A stretch of DNA of 64,000 nt from Microbacterium sp. GCS4 (lineage in GTDB: Bacteria > Actinomycetota > Actinomycetes > Actinomycetales > Microbacteriaceae). Shown here one piece after another: positions 45,571-56,137 of this stretch. The stretch covers positions 620,001-684,000 of the forward strand of contig NZ_LGYE01000001.1 in NCBI RefSeq assembly GCF_001262495.1. Reading direction: 5' to 3'. The stretch's first letter is position 1; every line of letters starts with the position of its first letter. A program made the position numbers and the translations under genes. The notes below the pieces were generated by a model, which did no database searches, had not been told where the DNA came from, and saw only the letters and a list, made by a program, of their open reading frames with translations.

Positions 45571-46470
45571 CTATTTGCTCGACGAGAGGGCGTCGGCGCC
45601 GCCGACGATCTCTGCGATCTGCTGCGTGATCTCCGCCTGGCGCGCGTTGTTGCGCAGACGGGTGTAGTCGGTGATGAGCTTGTCGGCGTTGTCGCTGGCG
45701 GACTTCATCGCCTTCTGCGTCGCGGCCTGCTTGGCGGCGGACGACTGCAGGAGCGCGTTGAAGACGCGGCTCTGGATGTACACCGGCAGGATCGCGTCGA
45801 GCACGGTCTCGGCATCCGGCTCGAACTCGTACAGCGGGTAGACCGTGCTGCCCGCCTCCGAGTCGTCGGCCTCCGTGATCTCCAGCGGAAGCAGGCGCAC
45901 GGACTCCGGCGACTGCGTCATCATGCTGACGAAACGGTTGTAGACGAGGTGGATCTCGTCGACGCCGCCCTCGTCCGCACCGCGCGAGAAGGCCTCGAGC
46001 AGTGTGGCAGAGATCTCCTCCGCCGTGCGGAAGGAGGGGGTGTCGGTGTCGCCGGTCCACTCCGCGGCCGACTCGATGCGACGGAACTGGAAGTACCCGA
46101 CGGCCTTGCGACCGACCAGGTAGAACACCGGCTCCTTGCCCTGCTCACGCAGGAGCGATGCCACCTCGAGACCCTCACGGAGGATCTGCGAGTTGAAGGC
46201 TCCGGCGAGACCGCGGTCCGAGGAGAAGATCACGACCGCGGAGCGGCGGATGTTCTCGGGCTCACGGGTGAGCGGGTGGTCGACGTTCGAGTGCGTCGCG
46301 ACGGCGGACACGGCCCTCGTCACGGCCCGCGCGAAGGGGCTGGACGCCTTGACGCGTGCCATCGCCTTCTGGATGCGCGAAGCCGCGATGAGTTCCATCG
46401 CCTTCGTGATCTTCTTGGTCGTCTGAGCAGAAGAGATCTTCTGCTTGTAGACCCTGAGTTGTGCGCCCAT
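45571..46470 (-). CDS. atpG: F0F1 ATP synthase subunit gamma
   Basis: Central rotor shaft. 299 residues: the N-terminal coiled-coil helix ([19 protein letters not shown]) and the matching C-terminal helix ([20 protein letters not shown]) flank a Rossmann-like middle with [16 protein letters not shown] precedes ATG 46470, 19 bp after the atpA stop. Confidence 0.96.
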   Translation of the reverse strand: MGAQLRVYKQKISSAQTTKKITKAMELIAASRIQKAMARVKASSPFARAVTRAVSAVATHSNVDHPLTREPENIRRSAVVIFSSDRGLAGAFNSQILREGLEVASLLREQGKEPVFYLVGRKAVGYFQFRRIESAAEWTGDTDTPSFRTAEEISATLLEAFSRGADEGGVDEIHLVYNRFVSMMTQSPESVRLLPLEITEADDSEAGSTVYPLYEFEPDAETVLDAILPVYIQSRVFNALLQSSAAKQAATQKAMKSASDNADKLITDYTRLRNNARQAEITQQIAEIVGGADALSSSK

Positions 46471-46489
46471 GAATCAGTTCCTCACGCGA

Positions 46490-48130
46490 TTACGCGCGAC
46501 GACCCTTGACGATCTTCTCCTGGTTGACGTCCTCGGCCTCGGCCGCAACGTGCTCCTCGTGACCCGGGGCGCCGATGGCGTGGCCCTTGCCACCCTGGAA
46601 CTCCAGGATGAAGGCGTCCGTCTGCTTCGCCAGCTCCGCGACCGTGTCGTCGTCGAGGACGTTGGTCTCACGCAGCGTGTCGAGCACGGAGGTGTTGCGA
46701 CGCAGGTAGTCCAGGAGCTCACGCTCGAACCGCAGCACGTCCTCGACCTCGATCGAGTCGAGCTTGCCGTTCGTGCCGGCCCAGATCGAGACGACCTGCT
46801 CCTCGACGGGGTACGGCGAGTACTGCGGCTGCTTGAGCAGCTCGGTCAGACGCGCACCGCGCGAGAGCTGACGACGCGAGGCGGCGTCGAGGTCGGAGGC
46901 GAACATCGCGAAGGCCTCGAGCGAGCGGTACTGCGCCAGCTCGAGCTTGAGCGTGCCGGAGACCTTCTTGATCGACTTGACCTGAGCGTCACCGCCGACT
47001 CGCGAGACCGAGATACCCACGTCGACCGCCGGACGCTGGTTGGCGTTGAAGAGGTCGGACTGGAGGAAGATCTGGCCGTCGGTGATCGAGATCACGTTGG
47101 TCGGGATGTACGCCGAGACGTCGTTGGCCTTCGTCTCGATGATCGGGAGACCCGTCATCGAACCGGCGCCGAGCTCGTCGGACAGCTTCGCGCACCGCTC
47201 GAGCAGACGCGAGTGCAGGTAGAAGACGTCACCCGGGTAGGCCTCGCGGCCCGGCGGGCGGCGCAGGAGGAGCGACACGGCGCGGTACGCCTCGGCCTGC
47301 TTCGACAGGTCGTCGAAGATGATGAGGACGTGCTTGCCGCCGTACATCCAGTGCTGGCCGATGGCCGAACCGGTGTAGGGAGCCAGGTACTTGAAGCCGG
47401 CGGGGTCGGATGCCGGAGCGGCCACGATCGTGGTGTACTCCAGAGCACCGGCCTCTTCGAGCGCGCCCTTCACCGAAGCGATGGTCGAGCCCTTCTGGCC
47501 GATCGCGACGTAGATGCAGCGGACCTGCTTGTTGACGTCGCCCGACTCCCAGTTGGCCTTCTGGTTGATGATCGTGTCGATCGCGATGGCCGTCTTGCCG
47601 GTCTGGCGGTCGCCGATGATCAGCTGACGCTGACCTCGGCCGACGGGGATCATCGCGTCGATGGCCTTGATGCCGGTCTGCATCGGCTCGTGCACCGACT
47701 TGCGCTGCATCACGCCGGGAGCCTGCAGCTCGAGCTCGCGGACACCCTCGGTCGCGATCGCGCCGAGGCCGTCGATCGGGTTGCCGAGCGGGTCGACCAC
47801 GCGGCCGAGGTAGCCGTCGCCGACGGGGACCGAGAGGACCTCGCCCGTGCGGGTGACTTCCTGACCCGCCTCGATGCCGGTGAAGTCGCCGAGGACGACC
47901 ACGCCGATCTCGTGCTCGTCGAGGTTGAGCGCGAGACCCTTGGTGCCGTCGGCGAAGGTCACGAGCTCGTTCGCCATGACGCCGGGCAGTCCCTCGACGT
48001 GGGCGATGCCGTCGGCGGCGTCGATGACGGTGCCGACCTCGGTCGCCGCAGCCCCGGTGGGCTCGTATGCCGCGGCGAAGTCCTTCAGCGCGTCACGGAT
48101 GACGTCGGGGCTGATCGATAGTTCTGCCAT
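46490..48130 (-). CDS. atpA: F0F1 ATP synthase subunit alpha
   Basis: Non-catalytic nucleotide-binding subunit of F1. 546 residues. P-loop [14 protein letters not shown], the Arg-finger region [18 protein letters not shown] with GISVSRVGG, and a charged C-terminal extension typical of actinobacteria ([12 protein letters not shown]). AGGGAAG precedes ATG 48130. Confidence 0.97.
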   Translation of the reverse strand: MAELSISPDVIRDALKDFAAAYEPTGAAATEVGTVIDAADGIAHVEGLPGVMANELVTFADGTKGLALNLDEHEIGVVVLGDFTGIEAGQEVTRTGEVLSVPVGDGYLGRVVDPLGNPIDGLGAIATEGVRELELQAPGVMQRKSVHEPMQTGIKAIDAMIPVGRGQRQLIIGDRQTGKTAIAIDTIINQKANWESGDVNKQVRCIYVAIGQKGSTIASVKGALEEAGALEYTTIVAAPASDPAGFKYLAPYTGSAIGQHWMYGGKHVLIIFDDLSKQAEAYRAVSLLLRRPPGREAYPGDVFYLHSRLLERCAKLSDELGAGSMTGLPIIETKANDVSAYIPTNVISITDGQIFLQSDLFNANQRPAVDVGISVSRVGGDAQVKSIKKVSGTLKLELAQYRSLEAFAMFASDLDAASRRQLSRGARLTELLKQPQYSPYPVEEQVVSIWAGTNGKLDSIEVEDVLRFERELLDYLRRNTSVLDTLRETNVLDDDTVAELAKQTDAFILEFQGGKGHAIGAPGHEEHVAAEAEDVNQEKIVKGRRA

Positions 48131-48177
48131 TGTCTTCCCTTTGTATCTGGGTGCGCGGTTCCCCGCGCGAAGTCGTG

Positions 48178-48969
48178 TTAGCCGGCGAGCTTCTGGCGAA
48201 GATCGGCGAGACGGGCGGAGATGCTGCCGTCGATGACGTCGTCCGCGATCTGCACGCGCAGACCTCCGACGACGGTGGAGTCGATGACCTCGTTGAGGGA
48301 CACCGTCCCCTCGTAACGGCGCGAGAGCGCGTCACTCAGGCGCGTGCGCTGAGCTGCGGTGAGCGGCTTCGCGGTGTGGACGGTGGCGACGACGCGGTCG
48401 CCCTGGCTCGCGACGACGCGCATGGCCCGGGAGAGCAGCTGACGCACCCGACGCTCGCGCGGCTGGCGCACCAGCGACGAGACGATCAGCGCGGTCGAGG
48501 CGCTCGTGGCTCCACCCGCGAGCAGACGCTCGATGAGAGAGCCCTTGGCGGCCTCTCCTCCGAGTCGGCTGCCGAGTGCGAGCTCGAGCTCCGGGTTGGC
48601 GGCGATGATTCGGGAGAACCCGAACAGCTCCCCCTCGATGTCGGCCCCGGGCTCCGCGATGGCCGCGGCCCGGATCGCCAGCTCCTCGATGCCGTCCGTC
48701 AGCTCGCTCGCCGACGACCAGCGCTCGGCGACAGCCGTCTTCAGCACATCCTGCGCGTTCTGCGAGAACGAGCCGAACACCGCTGCCACGACGTTCTGTC
48801 GCGCCACGGCCGCAGCCGCAGGGTCGGCCAGCGCGCCGCTCAGCTGGGACGACACCCCCACGGCGCGGGCGGCTGCGAACAGCTCCTGCGCCGTGTCGAG
48901 GGTGACGCCCTTCGCTGCGGCAAGCGCCTGAGTGGATGCCGCCAGTGCCTGAGTGGTCGCGCTGCCCAT
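48178..48969 (-). CDS. atpH: F0F1 ATP synthase subunit delta
   Basis: Peripheral stalk cap joining b subunits to F1. 263 residues, longer than the ~180 of E. coli because of an additional N-terminal helical region, the usual length in Micrococcales. The C-terminal [19 protein letters not shown] matches the conserved delta end. Its ATG overlaps the atpF stop by one base (TAATG), so the two stalk subunits are translationally coupled, but they are separate proteins, unlike the mycobacterial b-delta fusion. Confidence 0.93.
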   Translation of the reverse strand: MGSATTQALAASTQALAAAKGVTLDTAQELFAAARAVGVSSQLSGALADPAAAAVARQNVVAAVFGSFSQNAQDVLKTAVAERWSSASELTDGIEELAIRAAAIAEPGADIEGELFGFSRIIAANPELELALGSRLGGEAAKGSLIERLLAGGATSASTALIVSSLVRQPRERRVRQLLSRAMRVVASQGDRVVATVHTAKPLTAAQRTRLSDALSRRYEGTVSLNEVIDSTVVGGLRVQIADDVIDGSISARLADLRQKLAG

Positions 48970-49523
48970 TACTGAGCCGCCTTCTCGGATGCTTCGAGGT
49001 CGGCGAGGAAGCGGTCGACGACCGCCGTCGCACGTGCATCGTCGGCGAGCGTCTCACCGACCACACCACCGGCGAGGTCGATCGCGAGCGTGCCCACCTC
49101 GTTGCGGAGCGAGACGAGCGCCGTCTGACGCTCGGCCTCGATCTGCGAGTGCGCGGCCGCGGTCACGCGAGCAGCTTCGCTGGTCGCTGCGTCCTTGGCC
49201 TCGGCAACGATCTTCTTGCCGTCCTCGCGGGCGGCCTCACGGATCTCACCGGCCTCGGTACGCGCTTCGGCCAGCTGACGCGTGTACTCCTCGAGCGCGG
49301 CCTCGGCCTGCTTCTGAGCCTCGTCGGCCTTGGCGATGTTGCCCTCGATCGCGGCAGAGCGCTTGTCGAGCAGGTCGTAGAGCTTGGGAAGGGCGACCTT
49401 CCACACCACGAAGAGGATGACGACGAAGCACACCGCCGACCAGATGATGTCGTACCACGCGGGAATCAGAGGGTTCTGATTTTCACCCTCTGCTGCGAGG
49501 TTCGTGACAAGAGCGTTCAGCAT
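48969..49523 (-). CDS. atpF: F0F1 ATP synthase subunit b
   Basis: Membrane-anchored stator. 184 residues: a single N-terminal helix (YDIIWSAVCFVVILFVVWKV, 24-43) and a long Ala/Glu/Lys-rich coiled coil. AAGGAG precedes ATG 49523. Stop overlaps atpH by one base. Confidence 0.95.
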   Translation of the reverse strand: MLNALVTNLAAEGENQNPLIPAWYDIIWSAVCFVVILFVVWKVALPKLYDLLDKRSAAIEGNIAKADEAQKQAEAALEEYTRQLAEARTEAGEIREAAREDGKKIVAEAKDAATSEAARVTAAAHSQIEAERQTALVSLRNEVGTLAIDLAGGVVGETLADDARATAVVDRFLADLEASEKAAQ

Positions 49524-49555
49524 CCTGTCTCCTTATCGAAACTGGAAGGGAGGAC

Positions 49556-49801
<246 letters not shown>

Positions 49802-49833
49802 TCAGTTGGGTGGACAGGCAGATGCCTGCCCGC

Positions 49834-50616
49834 TCAGTGCTCTTCTGCGACCGCGAGCTGGATGTAGACCGCGGTGAGGATGGTGAAGACGTAGGCCTGC
49901 AGGAAGGCCACGAGGACCTCGAACAGGGTGAAGGCGAAGCCGAACGCGAGGGTTCCCGCACCGAGTGCGATCCACCCGCTTCCGAGCGTGATCACGAAGA
50001 ACTGGGTGGCCGAGAAGAACAGCACGAGCATGAGGTGCCCGACGACCATGTTCATGAGCAGTCGCAGCGTCAGCGTGATCGGACGGATGATGAACGTCGA
50101 GAGGATCTCGAGCGGCGTCACGATGACGTAGAGGAACGGCGGCACGCCAGACGGGAACAGTGCGTTGCGGAAGAAGTTCTTGGGGCTCTTCTTGACACCT
50201 GCGTAGATGAACGACACGTAGCTGACGAGCGCCAGCAGCGCCGGGACGGCGATGATGCTCGTACCGGCGATGTTCATGAACGGGATGATGCCCGTGAGGT
50301 TCATGAAAAGGACCATGAAGAAGATGGTCGCGAGGATCGGGAGGAACCGGCGGCCGTCCTTGCGGCCGAGCAGGTCCTCGGCGACATTGACCCGCACGAA
50401 GTCGAGCGCCATCTCCACGACGCTCTGGAAGCGACCAGGCACGACGCGCATGCGGCGGGTACCCAGCCAGAGGAACAGCACCACGGCGATGGTCGCGACG
50501 AACTGGACGAGGTGAATTCGGTTGATCACCAGGTCGCCGATCTGGAAGACGGCGTCAGGGAAGAACTCGGCGATGGACGGAGCGTGGAACTCGTCATCCG
50601 TGGCGAGTCGGGGCAT
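49834..50616 (-). CDS. atpB: F0F1 ATP synthase subunit a
   Basis: Stator half-channel of F0. 260 residues with about six membrane helices. The essential Arg lies in the TLRLLMNMVVGHLM helix. No Shine-Dalgarno precedes ATG 50616; a TAATCT box 13 bases ahead would give a very short 5' leader, so this may be a leaderless-type start or translation may depend on upstream genes. First structural gene of the operon, 146 bp after atpI; that gap holds no gene. Confidence 0.94.
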   Translation of the reverse strand: MPRLATDDEFHAPSIAEFFPDAVFQIGDLVINRIHLVQFVATIAVVLFLWLGTRRMRVVPGRFQSVVEMALDFVRVNVAEDLLGRKDGRRFLPILATIFFMVLFMNLTGIIPFMNIAGTSIIAVPALLALVSYVSFIYAGVKKSPKNFFRNALFPSGVPPFLYVIVTPLEILSTFIIRPITLTLRLLMNMVVGHLMLVLFFSATQFFVITLGSGWIALGAGTLAFGFAFTLFEVLVAFLQAYVFTILTAVYIQLAVAEEH

Positions 50617-50629
50617 CAGGGTCGCAGCA

Positions 50630-50635
50630 AGATTA
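50630..50635 (-). promoter_or_regulatory. Possible -10 box TAATCT ahead of atpB
   Basis: TAATCT on the minus strand, 13 bases before ATG 50616; predicted 5' leader about six bases. No -35 of quality is visible. Confidence 0.35.
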
Positions 50636-50762
50636 AACAGCGCGGGCTCCAGCTTCGGGGCACCGGTCAGAACCGGAGCGACGATGGTCGGTGTGCTTCA
50701 GGCGCAAGCGCTCGCGGGCGAGCGGCGGGCACGTGTCAACACTATCAGAATCTGAGGGTGGC

Positions 50763-51266
50763 CTAAGACCTCGCGGGACCGTCCTCCGAGGGAGAGGCCC
50801 CCGGGGCCGCGTCCTCCGGAACCTCCGTCGGCAACGAGGAATCGCTGACATGTGGCAGGCGCATGGTGCCGATCGTGACCGCGTCGACGATGAGCGAAAC
50901 GAGCACGCCGGCGATGATCGAGACGAAGAACACCGTCGGCTGGATCCAGGGCTGATCCCTCAGCACGACGATGACCAGGAAGAAGACGATGATCTTGAGC
51001 AGCCATCCGCCGAGCACGATCGCGAAGAAGAACTGGACGTACAGGGGCTCGCCGTACCAGCGGTTGGCGATGAGGATGCTGGCGCCGGTGATCCCGAGGA
51101 AGACCGCAGCGATCAGCACGCCCAGCAGTCCGCTGACGAGTCCCTCCCCCTGAGCGACGAGGTATCCGACGGTCGCGGCGCCGACGGCGAGCACGACCGT
51201 CGACACCACCGACCAGATGAGGGTCCTGCGGAGGATCGGGGTGCTGGAGACGGGGTTCGGGCTCAT
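50763..51266 (-). CDS. atpI: AtpI-like membrane protein
   Basis: A 167-residue protein with four helices (about 17-36, 44-63, 74-98, 105-128), then a charged tail. Position directly ahead of atpB and the four-helix layout match the AtpI assembly factor, which assists c-ring formation. Similarity is mostly topological, so the name rests on context. Its ATG overlaps the stop of the upstream WecA-like gene (ATGA). Confidence 0.78.
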   Translation of the reverse strand: MSPNPVSSTPILRRTLIWSVVSTVVLAVGAATVGYLVAQGEGLVSGLLGVLIAAVFLGITGASILIANRWYGEPLYVQFFFAIVLGGWLLKIIVFFLVIVVLRDQPWIQPTVFFVSIIAGVLVSLIVDAVTIGTMRLPHVSDSSLPTEVPEDAAPGASPSEDGPARS

Positions 51267-52435
51267 GGGGACTCCACGGGTGTCGGGTCGGGCTCGGCAT
51301 CCGTCGTGGTGCGCTTACGACGGGAGGGCATCAGGGTGATGACGAGGCAGGCGGCGATGCCCAGGACGCCGAAGCCCACCCCTGGCAGGTACTGGCCCGG
51401 CCAGTCCTCACGGGCTCCCACGTACATCAGGAGCACCGCGATCGAGATGATCGCGGTCCAGGCGTAGAAGATCAGCACGGCGTCGCGATCGCGATGGCCG
51501 AGGTCCAGCATCCGGTGGTGCAGGTGCTTGCGATCGGGCGAGAAGGGCGACTTGCCCGCGTTCATACGGCGGAGCACCGCGAGCCCGAAATCGAGCAGCG
51601 GCAGAAGCACGACGAGCAAGGGCAGCAGGATCGGGATGAAGGCTCCGAGCAGCTGCGAGCGGCCCAGTCGCTCGAGGTCGAGCGCCGAGGGCTCGAGCTG
51701 CCCGGTGACGGCGATCGCCGAGGTGGCCATGAGGAGGCCGAGCACGAGCGCGCCGGAGTCGCCCATGAACAGCTTCGCCGGACTCCAGTTGAAGGGCAGG
51801 AAGCCGATGCACGCGCCGATGAGCACGGCCGCGAGAAACGACGCGAGGTTGAAGTAGCTCGAGGCGCCGGTGTCGCGCGTGAGTATGTACGAGTACGCGA
51901 AGAACACGCCGTTCGCGATCAGGCAGACGCCGGCGACCAGGCCGTCCAGCCCGTCGATGAAGTTCACCGCGTTCATGACGATCACGATCGCGAACATCGT
52001 GATCGTGATGCTCAGCCAGCTGGAGAAGACGATCAGGTCACCGAACGGCAGCGACAGGATCTGCAGCCCGCCGCCGATCGTGATGATCGCGGCGGCGAGG
52101 AACTGCGCGCCGAGCTTGATCATCCAGTCGAGATCCCAGAGGTCGTCGACCACGCCGATGACCGCGATCAGCAGTGCGGCCGCGAGGATCGACCACATGG
52201 TCTGCGGCGGCATCCAGATCGTGGCGAAGAACGGATTCGCGGCCGACACCCCCATCGCGATCGCGATGCCCAGGAAGATCGCGACGCCGCCGAGACGTGG
52301 CGTGGGCGTCTTGTGGACGTCGCGCTCGCGGATCTCGGGGTACAGCTTGAACCGCAGGCTCAGCTTCCAGACCGCCCAGGTCAGCGCGAACGTGATCGCG
52401 GCGGTGATGACGGCCGTCAGGAGGTACTGCTTCAC
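51263..52435 (-). CDS. WecA/TagO-type polyprenyl-phosphate sugar-1-phosphate transferase
   Basis: Moves a sugar-1-phosphate (often GlcNAc-1-P) from UDP-sugar to undecaprenyl or decaprenyl phosphate, starting a wall polymer. 390 residues with 10-11 membrane helices. The MraY/WecA motifs are visible: TPRLGGVAIFLG, NFIDGLDGLVAGVC, and FMGDSGALVLG; the cytoplasmic loop with DRKHLHHRMLDLGH marks the WecA rather than MraY branch. Coupled through ATGA overlaps to the Sua5-like gene upstream and atpI downstream, an arrangement shared with mycobacteria. Confidence 0.9.
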   Translation of the reverse strand: MKQYLLTAVITAAITFALTWAVWKLSLRFKLYPEIRERDVHKTPTPRLGGVAIFLGIAIAMGVSAANPFFATIWMPPQTMWSILAAALLIAVIGVVDDLWDLDWMIKLGAQFLAAAIITIGGGLQILSLPFGDLIVFSSWLSITITMFAIVIVMNAVNFIDGLDGLVAGVCLIANGVFFAYSYILTRDTGASSYFNLASFLAAVLIGACIGFLPFNWSPAKLFMGDSGALVLGLLMATSAIAVTGQLEPSALDLERLGRSQLLGAFIPILLPLLVVLLPLLDFGLAVLRRMNAGKSPFSPDRKHLHHRMLDLGHRDRDAVLIFYAWTAIISIAVLLMYVGAREDWPGQYLPGVGFGVLGIAACLVITLMPSRRKRTTTDAEPDPTPVESP

Positions 52436-53136
52436 AGGTCCTCGTCCTGCTGCAGTGGCGGCCCCGGCTCGAGCAGGTCGCCGAGGACCTCCTCGAGACG
52501 CTCACGACTGATCGCGCCCTGACGGAGCACGCGCACCAGGCCGGTCGTCGGCTCGGCGCCGCGCGGAACGAGCGATGTCGCGTCGACGATCGTGGAGGCG
52601 ACGCCCTCCTTGCTGATGCCGTCGGCCAGGTACACCGCGACGCTGTTGCCCAGCATCCGCTCGGCGTCGTAAGCGGAGATCGCCGCGTCGCGACCCGTGA
52701 GGTTGGCGCTGGACACAGCGAGCGGGCCGGTCTCGGCGAGGAGCTCGAGCGCCACGCGACCCTCCGGCATCCGGACGGCGACCGTGCCCTCGGTCTCCCC
52801 CAGGTCCCACACCAGGGACGGCTGCGCGGGGAGGACGATCGTCAGACCACCGGGCCAGAACGCGTCGACGAGGCGCTGCACGGGTTCCGGCACCGATTCA
52901 GCGAGGGCCGCGAGCGTCTCCTTCGAGCCGATCAGCACGGGCGGCGGCTGGTTCCGTCCGCGCCCCTTGGCATCGAGGAGACGCTGCACGGCGGCGGGCG
53001 AGAAGGCGTCGGCCGCGACGCCGTACACGGTGTCGGTGGGCATCACGATGAGCTCGCCCCGAGCGATGGCCTGGCGCGCGTGACGCATGCCGGCGAGGAG
53101 TTCGGACTCGTCGCCGCAGTCGAAGATGGAGGACAT
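52432..53136 (-). CDS. L-threonylcarbamoyladenylate synthase (Sua5/YrdC/YwlC family)
   Basis: Makes threonylcarbamoyl-AMP for the t6A modification at tRNA position 37. 234 residues, a single YrdC-type domain. MPTDTVYGVAADAFS, the LLDAKGRGRNQPPPVL block with its basic residues and PLAVSSANLTG are diagnostic. The C-terminal extension is too short for a full Sua5 domain. TAGAAT lies nine bases ahead of ATG 53136, with GGAAGG between. Downstream of prmC, as in other actinobacteria. Confidence 0.92.
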   Translation of the reverse strand: MSSIFDCGDESELLAGMRHARQAIARGELIVMPTDTVYGVAADAFSPAAVQRLLDAKGRGRNQPPPVLIGSKETLAALAESVPEPVQRLVDAFWPGGLTIVLPAQPSLVWDLGETEGTVAVRMPEGRVALELLAETGPLAVSSANLTGRDAAISAYDAERMLGNSVAVYLADGISKEGVASTIVDATSLVPRGAEPTTGLVRVLRQGAISRERLEEVLGDLLEPGPPLQQDEDL

Positions 53137-53145
53137 GACCTTCCG

Positions 53146-53151
53146 ATTCTA
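53146..53151 (-). promoter_or_regulatory. -10 box TAGAAT for the Sua5-wecA-like-atp unit
   Basis: TAGAAT with nine bases to ATG 53136, inside the 50-bp gap behind prmC. It would give a very short leader and could drive the Sua5-like, wecA-like and atpI genes, which overlap. Confidence 0.45.
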
Positions 53152-53186
53152 GACGGCCGGCGCCTGTGCGACCGATGACGACGCCG

Positions 53187-54047
53187 TCAAGGACGCAGGG
53201 CCGTGGTCGCCCTGTCTCGAAGCGTGAGATCGCGATGCGTGGCAGCGGCCCGCCACCCGTCGCGGGTGAGGATGCTGCGGATCTCCTCGCCCTGCATCTC
53301 GCCGTGCTCGATCACCAGCAGTCCCCCTGGTCTCAGCAGCTCCGCCGCCCGGACGCTGAGGATGCGCACGATGTCGAGGCCGTCCTCTCCCCCGTACAGG
53401 GCCATATGCGGATCGAACAGCCGCACCTCGGGATCGCGGGGCACGGCGGCATCCGGAACGTAGGGCGGGTTGGAGATGACGACCGACGCCGAGCCGTCGA
53501 GGTCGCGGAACGCCTCGCCGAGGTCCTCGTCCACCAGCGTGAGGTTCGCGACCCCCGCGGTGTTGCGCTGTGCCCAGGGAAACGCCTCGGGTGACAGCTC
53601 GGTCGCGAACACCCTCGCGTGCGGCACCTCGGTGGCCATCGCGAGCGCGATCGCCCCGGACCCTGTTCCCAGATCGATCGCGATCGGTGCGGGTTCGGGC
53701 GAGGCGAGCAGCGCGTCGATCGCGAACTGCACGACGGTCTCGGTCTCGGGGCGCGGCACGAAGACGCCGGGACCCACCGCGAGCTCCAGATGACGGAACG
53801 GCGCCACCCCGGTGATGTGCTGCAGCGGCTCCCGCCCGGCGCGACGTGCGACGAGCTCGTCGAAGGCGGTCGCGCGGGCGTCCGAGACCGTGTCGCCGCG
53901 CACCAGAGCAGCCTGGACCTCTCCTCGGCGCATCCCCAAAACGTGGCCCGCGAGGAGCTCGGCGTCGACGAGAGGATCCGGAACCCCGGCGTCAGCGAGG
54001 CGCTCCGCCGCGGCGCGCACGAGGGAAGCGAGAGAGGTGTCGGGCAT
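53187..54047 (-). CDS. prmC: Peptide chain release factor N5-glutamine methyltransferase
   Basis: Methylates the GGQ glutamine of RF1 and RF2. 286 residues. An N-terminal helical domain is followed by a SAM-binding Rossmann domain with [14 protein letters not shown] and the catalytic [13 protein letters not shown] 54047 follows TACGCT by six bases, which rejects a longer upstream extension in frame. prfA, its substrate gene and usual immediate neighbour, lies 3.2 kb away with four genes between. Confidence 0.94.
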   Translation of the reverse strand: MPDTSLASLVRAAAERLADAGVPDPLVDAELLAGHVLGMRRGEVQAALVRGDTVSDARATAFDELVARRAGREPLQHITGVAPFRHLELAVGPGVFVPRPETETVVQFAIDALLASPEPAPIAIDLGTGSGAIALAMATEVPHARVFATELSPEAFPWAQRNTAGVANLTLVDEDLGEAFRDLDGSASVVISNPPYVPDAAVPRDPEVRLFDPHMALYGGEDGLDIVRILSVRAAELLRPGGLLVIEHGEMQGEEIRSILTRDGWRAAATHRDLTLRDRATTALRP

Positions 54048-54053
54048 GGGTCC

Positions 54054-54059
54054 AGCGTA
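54054..54059 (-). promoter_or_regulatory. -10 box TACGCT, leaderless prmC
   Basis: TACGCT, six bases, ATG 54047. Confidence 0.5.
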
Positions 54060-54106
54060 CGGGGGCACGAGGGTGTCACATTGGCGACCCCTGATCGTGA
54101 CTCGCC

Positions 54107-54112
54107 TAGGCT
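54107..54112 (+). promoter_or_regulatory. -10 box TAGGCT for cysK-cysE
   Basis: TAGGCT 35 bp ahead of ATG 54148, so this transcript has a leader of about 28 bases with its own AGGAAGG site, unlike the leaderless neighbours. Confidence 0.5.
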
Positions 54113-54147
54113 GGGCATCAGTCACCCCGCATCCAGGAAGGCTCCTC

Positions 54148-55086
54148 ATGCCCGGCATCCACTCCGACATCACCACGGCGTTCGGCAACACCCCGCTCGT
54201 CCGGCTCAACCGAGTGGCCGAGGGCGTCGATGCGACGATCCTCGCGAAGCTCGAGTTCTACAACCCGGCGTCGAGCGTCAAGGACCGCCTCGGGATCGCG
54301 ATCGTCGACGCCGCGGAGGCGTCCGGCCAGCTGAAGCCCGGCGGGACGATCGTGGAGGCCACCAGCGGCAACACCGGCATCGCTCTCGCGATGGTCGGCG
54401 CGGCCCGCGGCTACAAGGTCATCCTCACGATGCCGGCGTCGATGTCGAAGGAGCGGCGGATGCTGCTGAAGGCGTTCGGGGCCGAACTCGTGCTCACCGA
54501 CCCGACGAAGGGCATGACGCACGCCGTCGCCGAGGCCGAGGCCATCGCGGAGAAGACCCCCGGCGCCGTGCTCGCCAAGCAGTTCGCGAACGAGGCGAAC
54601 CCGGCGATCCACCGCAAGACCACCGCCGAGGAGATCCTGCGCGACACCGACGGCCACGTCGACTACTTCGTCGCGGGCATCGGCACGGGCGGAACCATCA
54701 CCGGTGTCGGCCAGGTGCTCAAGGAGCGCATCCCCGGCGTCAAGGTCATCGCGGTGGAGCCCAAGGACTCCCCCATCCTCACCGAGGGCCACCCCGGACC
54801 GCACAAGATCCAGGGCATCGGCCCGAACTTCGTTCCGCAGATCCTCGACCGCGACGTGATCGACGAGGTCGTCGACGTCGAGTTCGACGACGCGATCCGC
54901 CTCGCACGCGACACCGCGGCGAAGGACGGCATCCTGGTCGGCATGTCGAGCGGCGCGGCGATCTGGGCCGCGCTCGAGATCGCGAAGCGACCGGAAGCTG
55001 CGGGCAAGACCATCGTCGTGATCATCCCGTCGTTCGGCGAGCGCTACCTGTCGACCGCTCTGTACGAGCACCTGCGCGAGGCCTGA
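54148..55086 (+). CDS. cysK: Cysteine synthase A (O-acetylserine sulfhydrylase)
   Basis: PLP enzyme making cysteine from O-acetylserine and sulfide. 312 residues. Lys45 in SSVKDRLG binds [11 protein letters not shown] (73-80) holds the substrate and [10 protein letters not shown] grips the PLP phosphate. [21 protein letters not shown] is typical CysK. AGGAAGG precedes ATG 54148. cysE follows 8 bp later, the partner that forms the cysteine synthase complex. Confidence 0.96.
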   Translation: MPGIHSDITTAFGNTPLVRLNRVAEGVDATILAKLEFYNPASSVKDRLGIAIVDAAEASGQLKPGGTIVEATSGNTGIALAMVGAARGYKVILTMPASMSKERRMLLKAFGAELVLTDPTKGMTHAVAEAEAIAEKTPGAVLAKQFANEANPAIHRKTTAEEILRDTDGHVDYFVAGIGTGGTITGVGQVLKERIPGVKVIAVEPKDSPILTEGHPGPHKIQGIGPNFVPQILDRDVIDEVVDVEFDDAIRLARDTAAKDGILVGMSSGAAIWAALEIAKRPEAAGKTIVVIIPSFGERYLSTALYEHLREA

Positions 55087-55094
55087 TCCGCCCG

Positions 55095-55664
55095 ATGGAC
55101 GTCATCGGTCGAATGCGCGAGGACATCGCGGCGGCCCGGCTGCGCGACCCCGCCGCTCGGAGTTCCCTCGAGGTCGCTCTGCTCTACCCCGGACTGCACG
55201 CGATCTGGGCGCACCGCGTCTGGAACGCGCTGTGGCGTCGGCGGCTGCGACTGCTCGCACGCGGGGGCTCGCAGATCTCCCGCTGGCTCACCGGCATCGA
55301 GATCCATCCCGGCGCGCGGATCGGCCGTCGCTTCTTCATCGACCACGGGATGGGCGTCGTGATCGGCGAGACCGCCGAGATCGGCGACGACGTGATGCTG
55401 TACCACGGAGTGACGCTGGGAGGCCGTACGCGGGACGCCGGCAAGCGGCATCCGACCCTCGGCGACGGGGTCGCCGTGGGCGCCGGGGCGAAGATCCTCG
55501 GGCCGGTGACGGTCGGCGCCCACTCCGTCGTCGGAGCCAATGCCGTCGTGACGCGCGACGCCCCCGCCGACAGCGTGCTGGTGGGCGTTCCCGCCAAGCC
55601 GCGCGCGCGGACCTCGCAGGATGACACGCGAGCGCTGCTGACCGCCCCGGAGTACTCGATCTGA
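55095..55664 (+). CDS. cysE: Serine O-acetyltransferase
   Basis: Acetylates serine to supply CysK. 189 residues, the short type without the long N-terminal domain of the E. coli protein. The left-handed beta-helix hexapeptide region runs from [20 protein letters not shown], with catalytic-site [10 protein letters not shown] and the ending VPAKPRAR. The C-terminal Ile (EYSI) is the classic residue inserted into the CysK active site to form the complex. Confidence 0.95.
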   Translation: MDVIGRMREDIAAARLRDPAARSSLEVALLYPGLHAIWAHRVWNALWRRRLRLLARGGSQISRWLTGIEIHPGARIGRRFFIDHGMGVVIGETAEIGDDVMLYHGVTLGGRTRDAGKRHPTLGDGVAVGAGAKILGPVTVGAHSVVGANAVVTRDAPADSVLVGVPAKPRARTSQDDTRALLTAPEYSI

Positions 55665-55673
55665 GGATGCCGG

Positions 55674-56087
55674 TCAGCGCGCTGCTCGGCGGCCGCGCTT
55701 CTCCCCGACCTCCTTGCGGAGGAAGATGAGCGGCAGCAGGACGCTTCCCAGCGCCGTGATGAGCCACACGATGACCGCGCCGAGCAGCCATCCGGTCACA
55801 TCGACGATGCGCAGACCGCCGATCGGCAGCAGCACCACGATCACGAGCGCGATGAGCGTCGAGAAGATCCCGATCCCGCCCATGAGCACGGGCGCGTAGC
55901 GGTCGGCCAGCTTGCTGACCCAGGGTGCGAGCACGCTCTGTAGGATCGCGAAGATCAGGATGCAGATGACGAAGCCCCACCACCGGTCCCACTGGATCTG
56001 GAACCCGTCGAGGAGGAGGTCGGCGACGATGAGGCCGAGACCCGCCGAGACGACGTACATCAGCGAGCGGAACAGGAACGTGATCAC
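55674..56087 (-). CDS. Four-helix holin-like (YvlD-type) membrane protein
   Basis: A 137-residue membrane protein annotated in relatives as phage holin family (mycobacterial 4 TMS type); it is a housekeeping membrane protein in most genomes, not evidence of a prophage. Four helices near 2-23, 35-53, 64-86 and 95-122; basic tail. GTG 56087 follows TATGCT by six bases. Function unknown. Confidence 0.8.
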   Translation of the reverse strand: MITFLFRSLMYVVSAGLGLIVADLLLDGFQIQWDRWWGFVICILIFAILQSVLAPWVSKLADRYAPVLMGGIGIFSTLIALVIVVLLPIGGLRIVDVTGWLLGAVIVWLITALGSVLLPLIFLRKEVGEKRGRRAAR

Positions 56088-56093
56088 GGCCCG

Positions 56094-56099
56094 AGCATA
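56094..56099 (-). promoter_or_regulatory. -10 box TATGCT, leaderless holin-like gene
   Basis: TATGCT, six bases, GTG 56087. Confidence 0.5.
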
Positions 56100-56137
56100 G
56101 CGCTCACACAGGCCCGCATGTGGGAGCGCTCCACACC

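Noticed and set aside
51263..52435. MraY (lipid I synthase)
   Set aside because: The C-terminal HLHHRMLDLGH loop and location beside the Sua5-like gene and atpI fit WecA/TagO-type enzymes; mraY is expected in the dcw cluster.
55674..56087. Prophage remnant (holin)
   Set aside because: No other phage gene is nearby; this four-helix family is a common housekeeping membrane protein.
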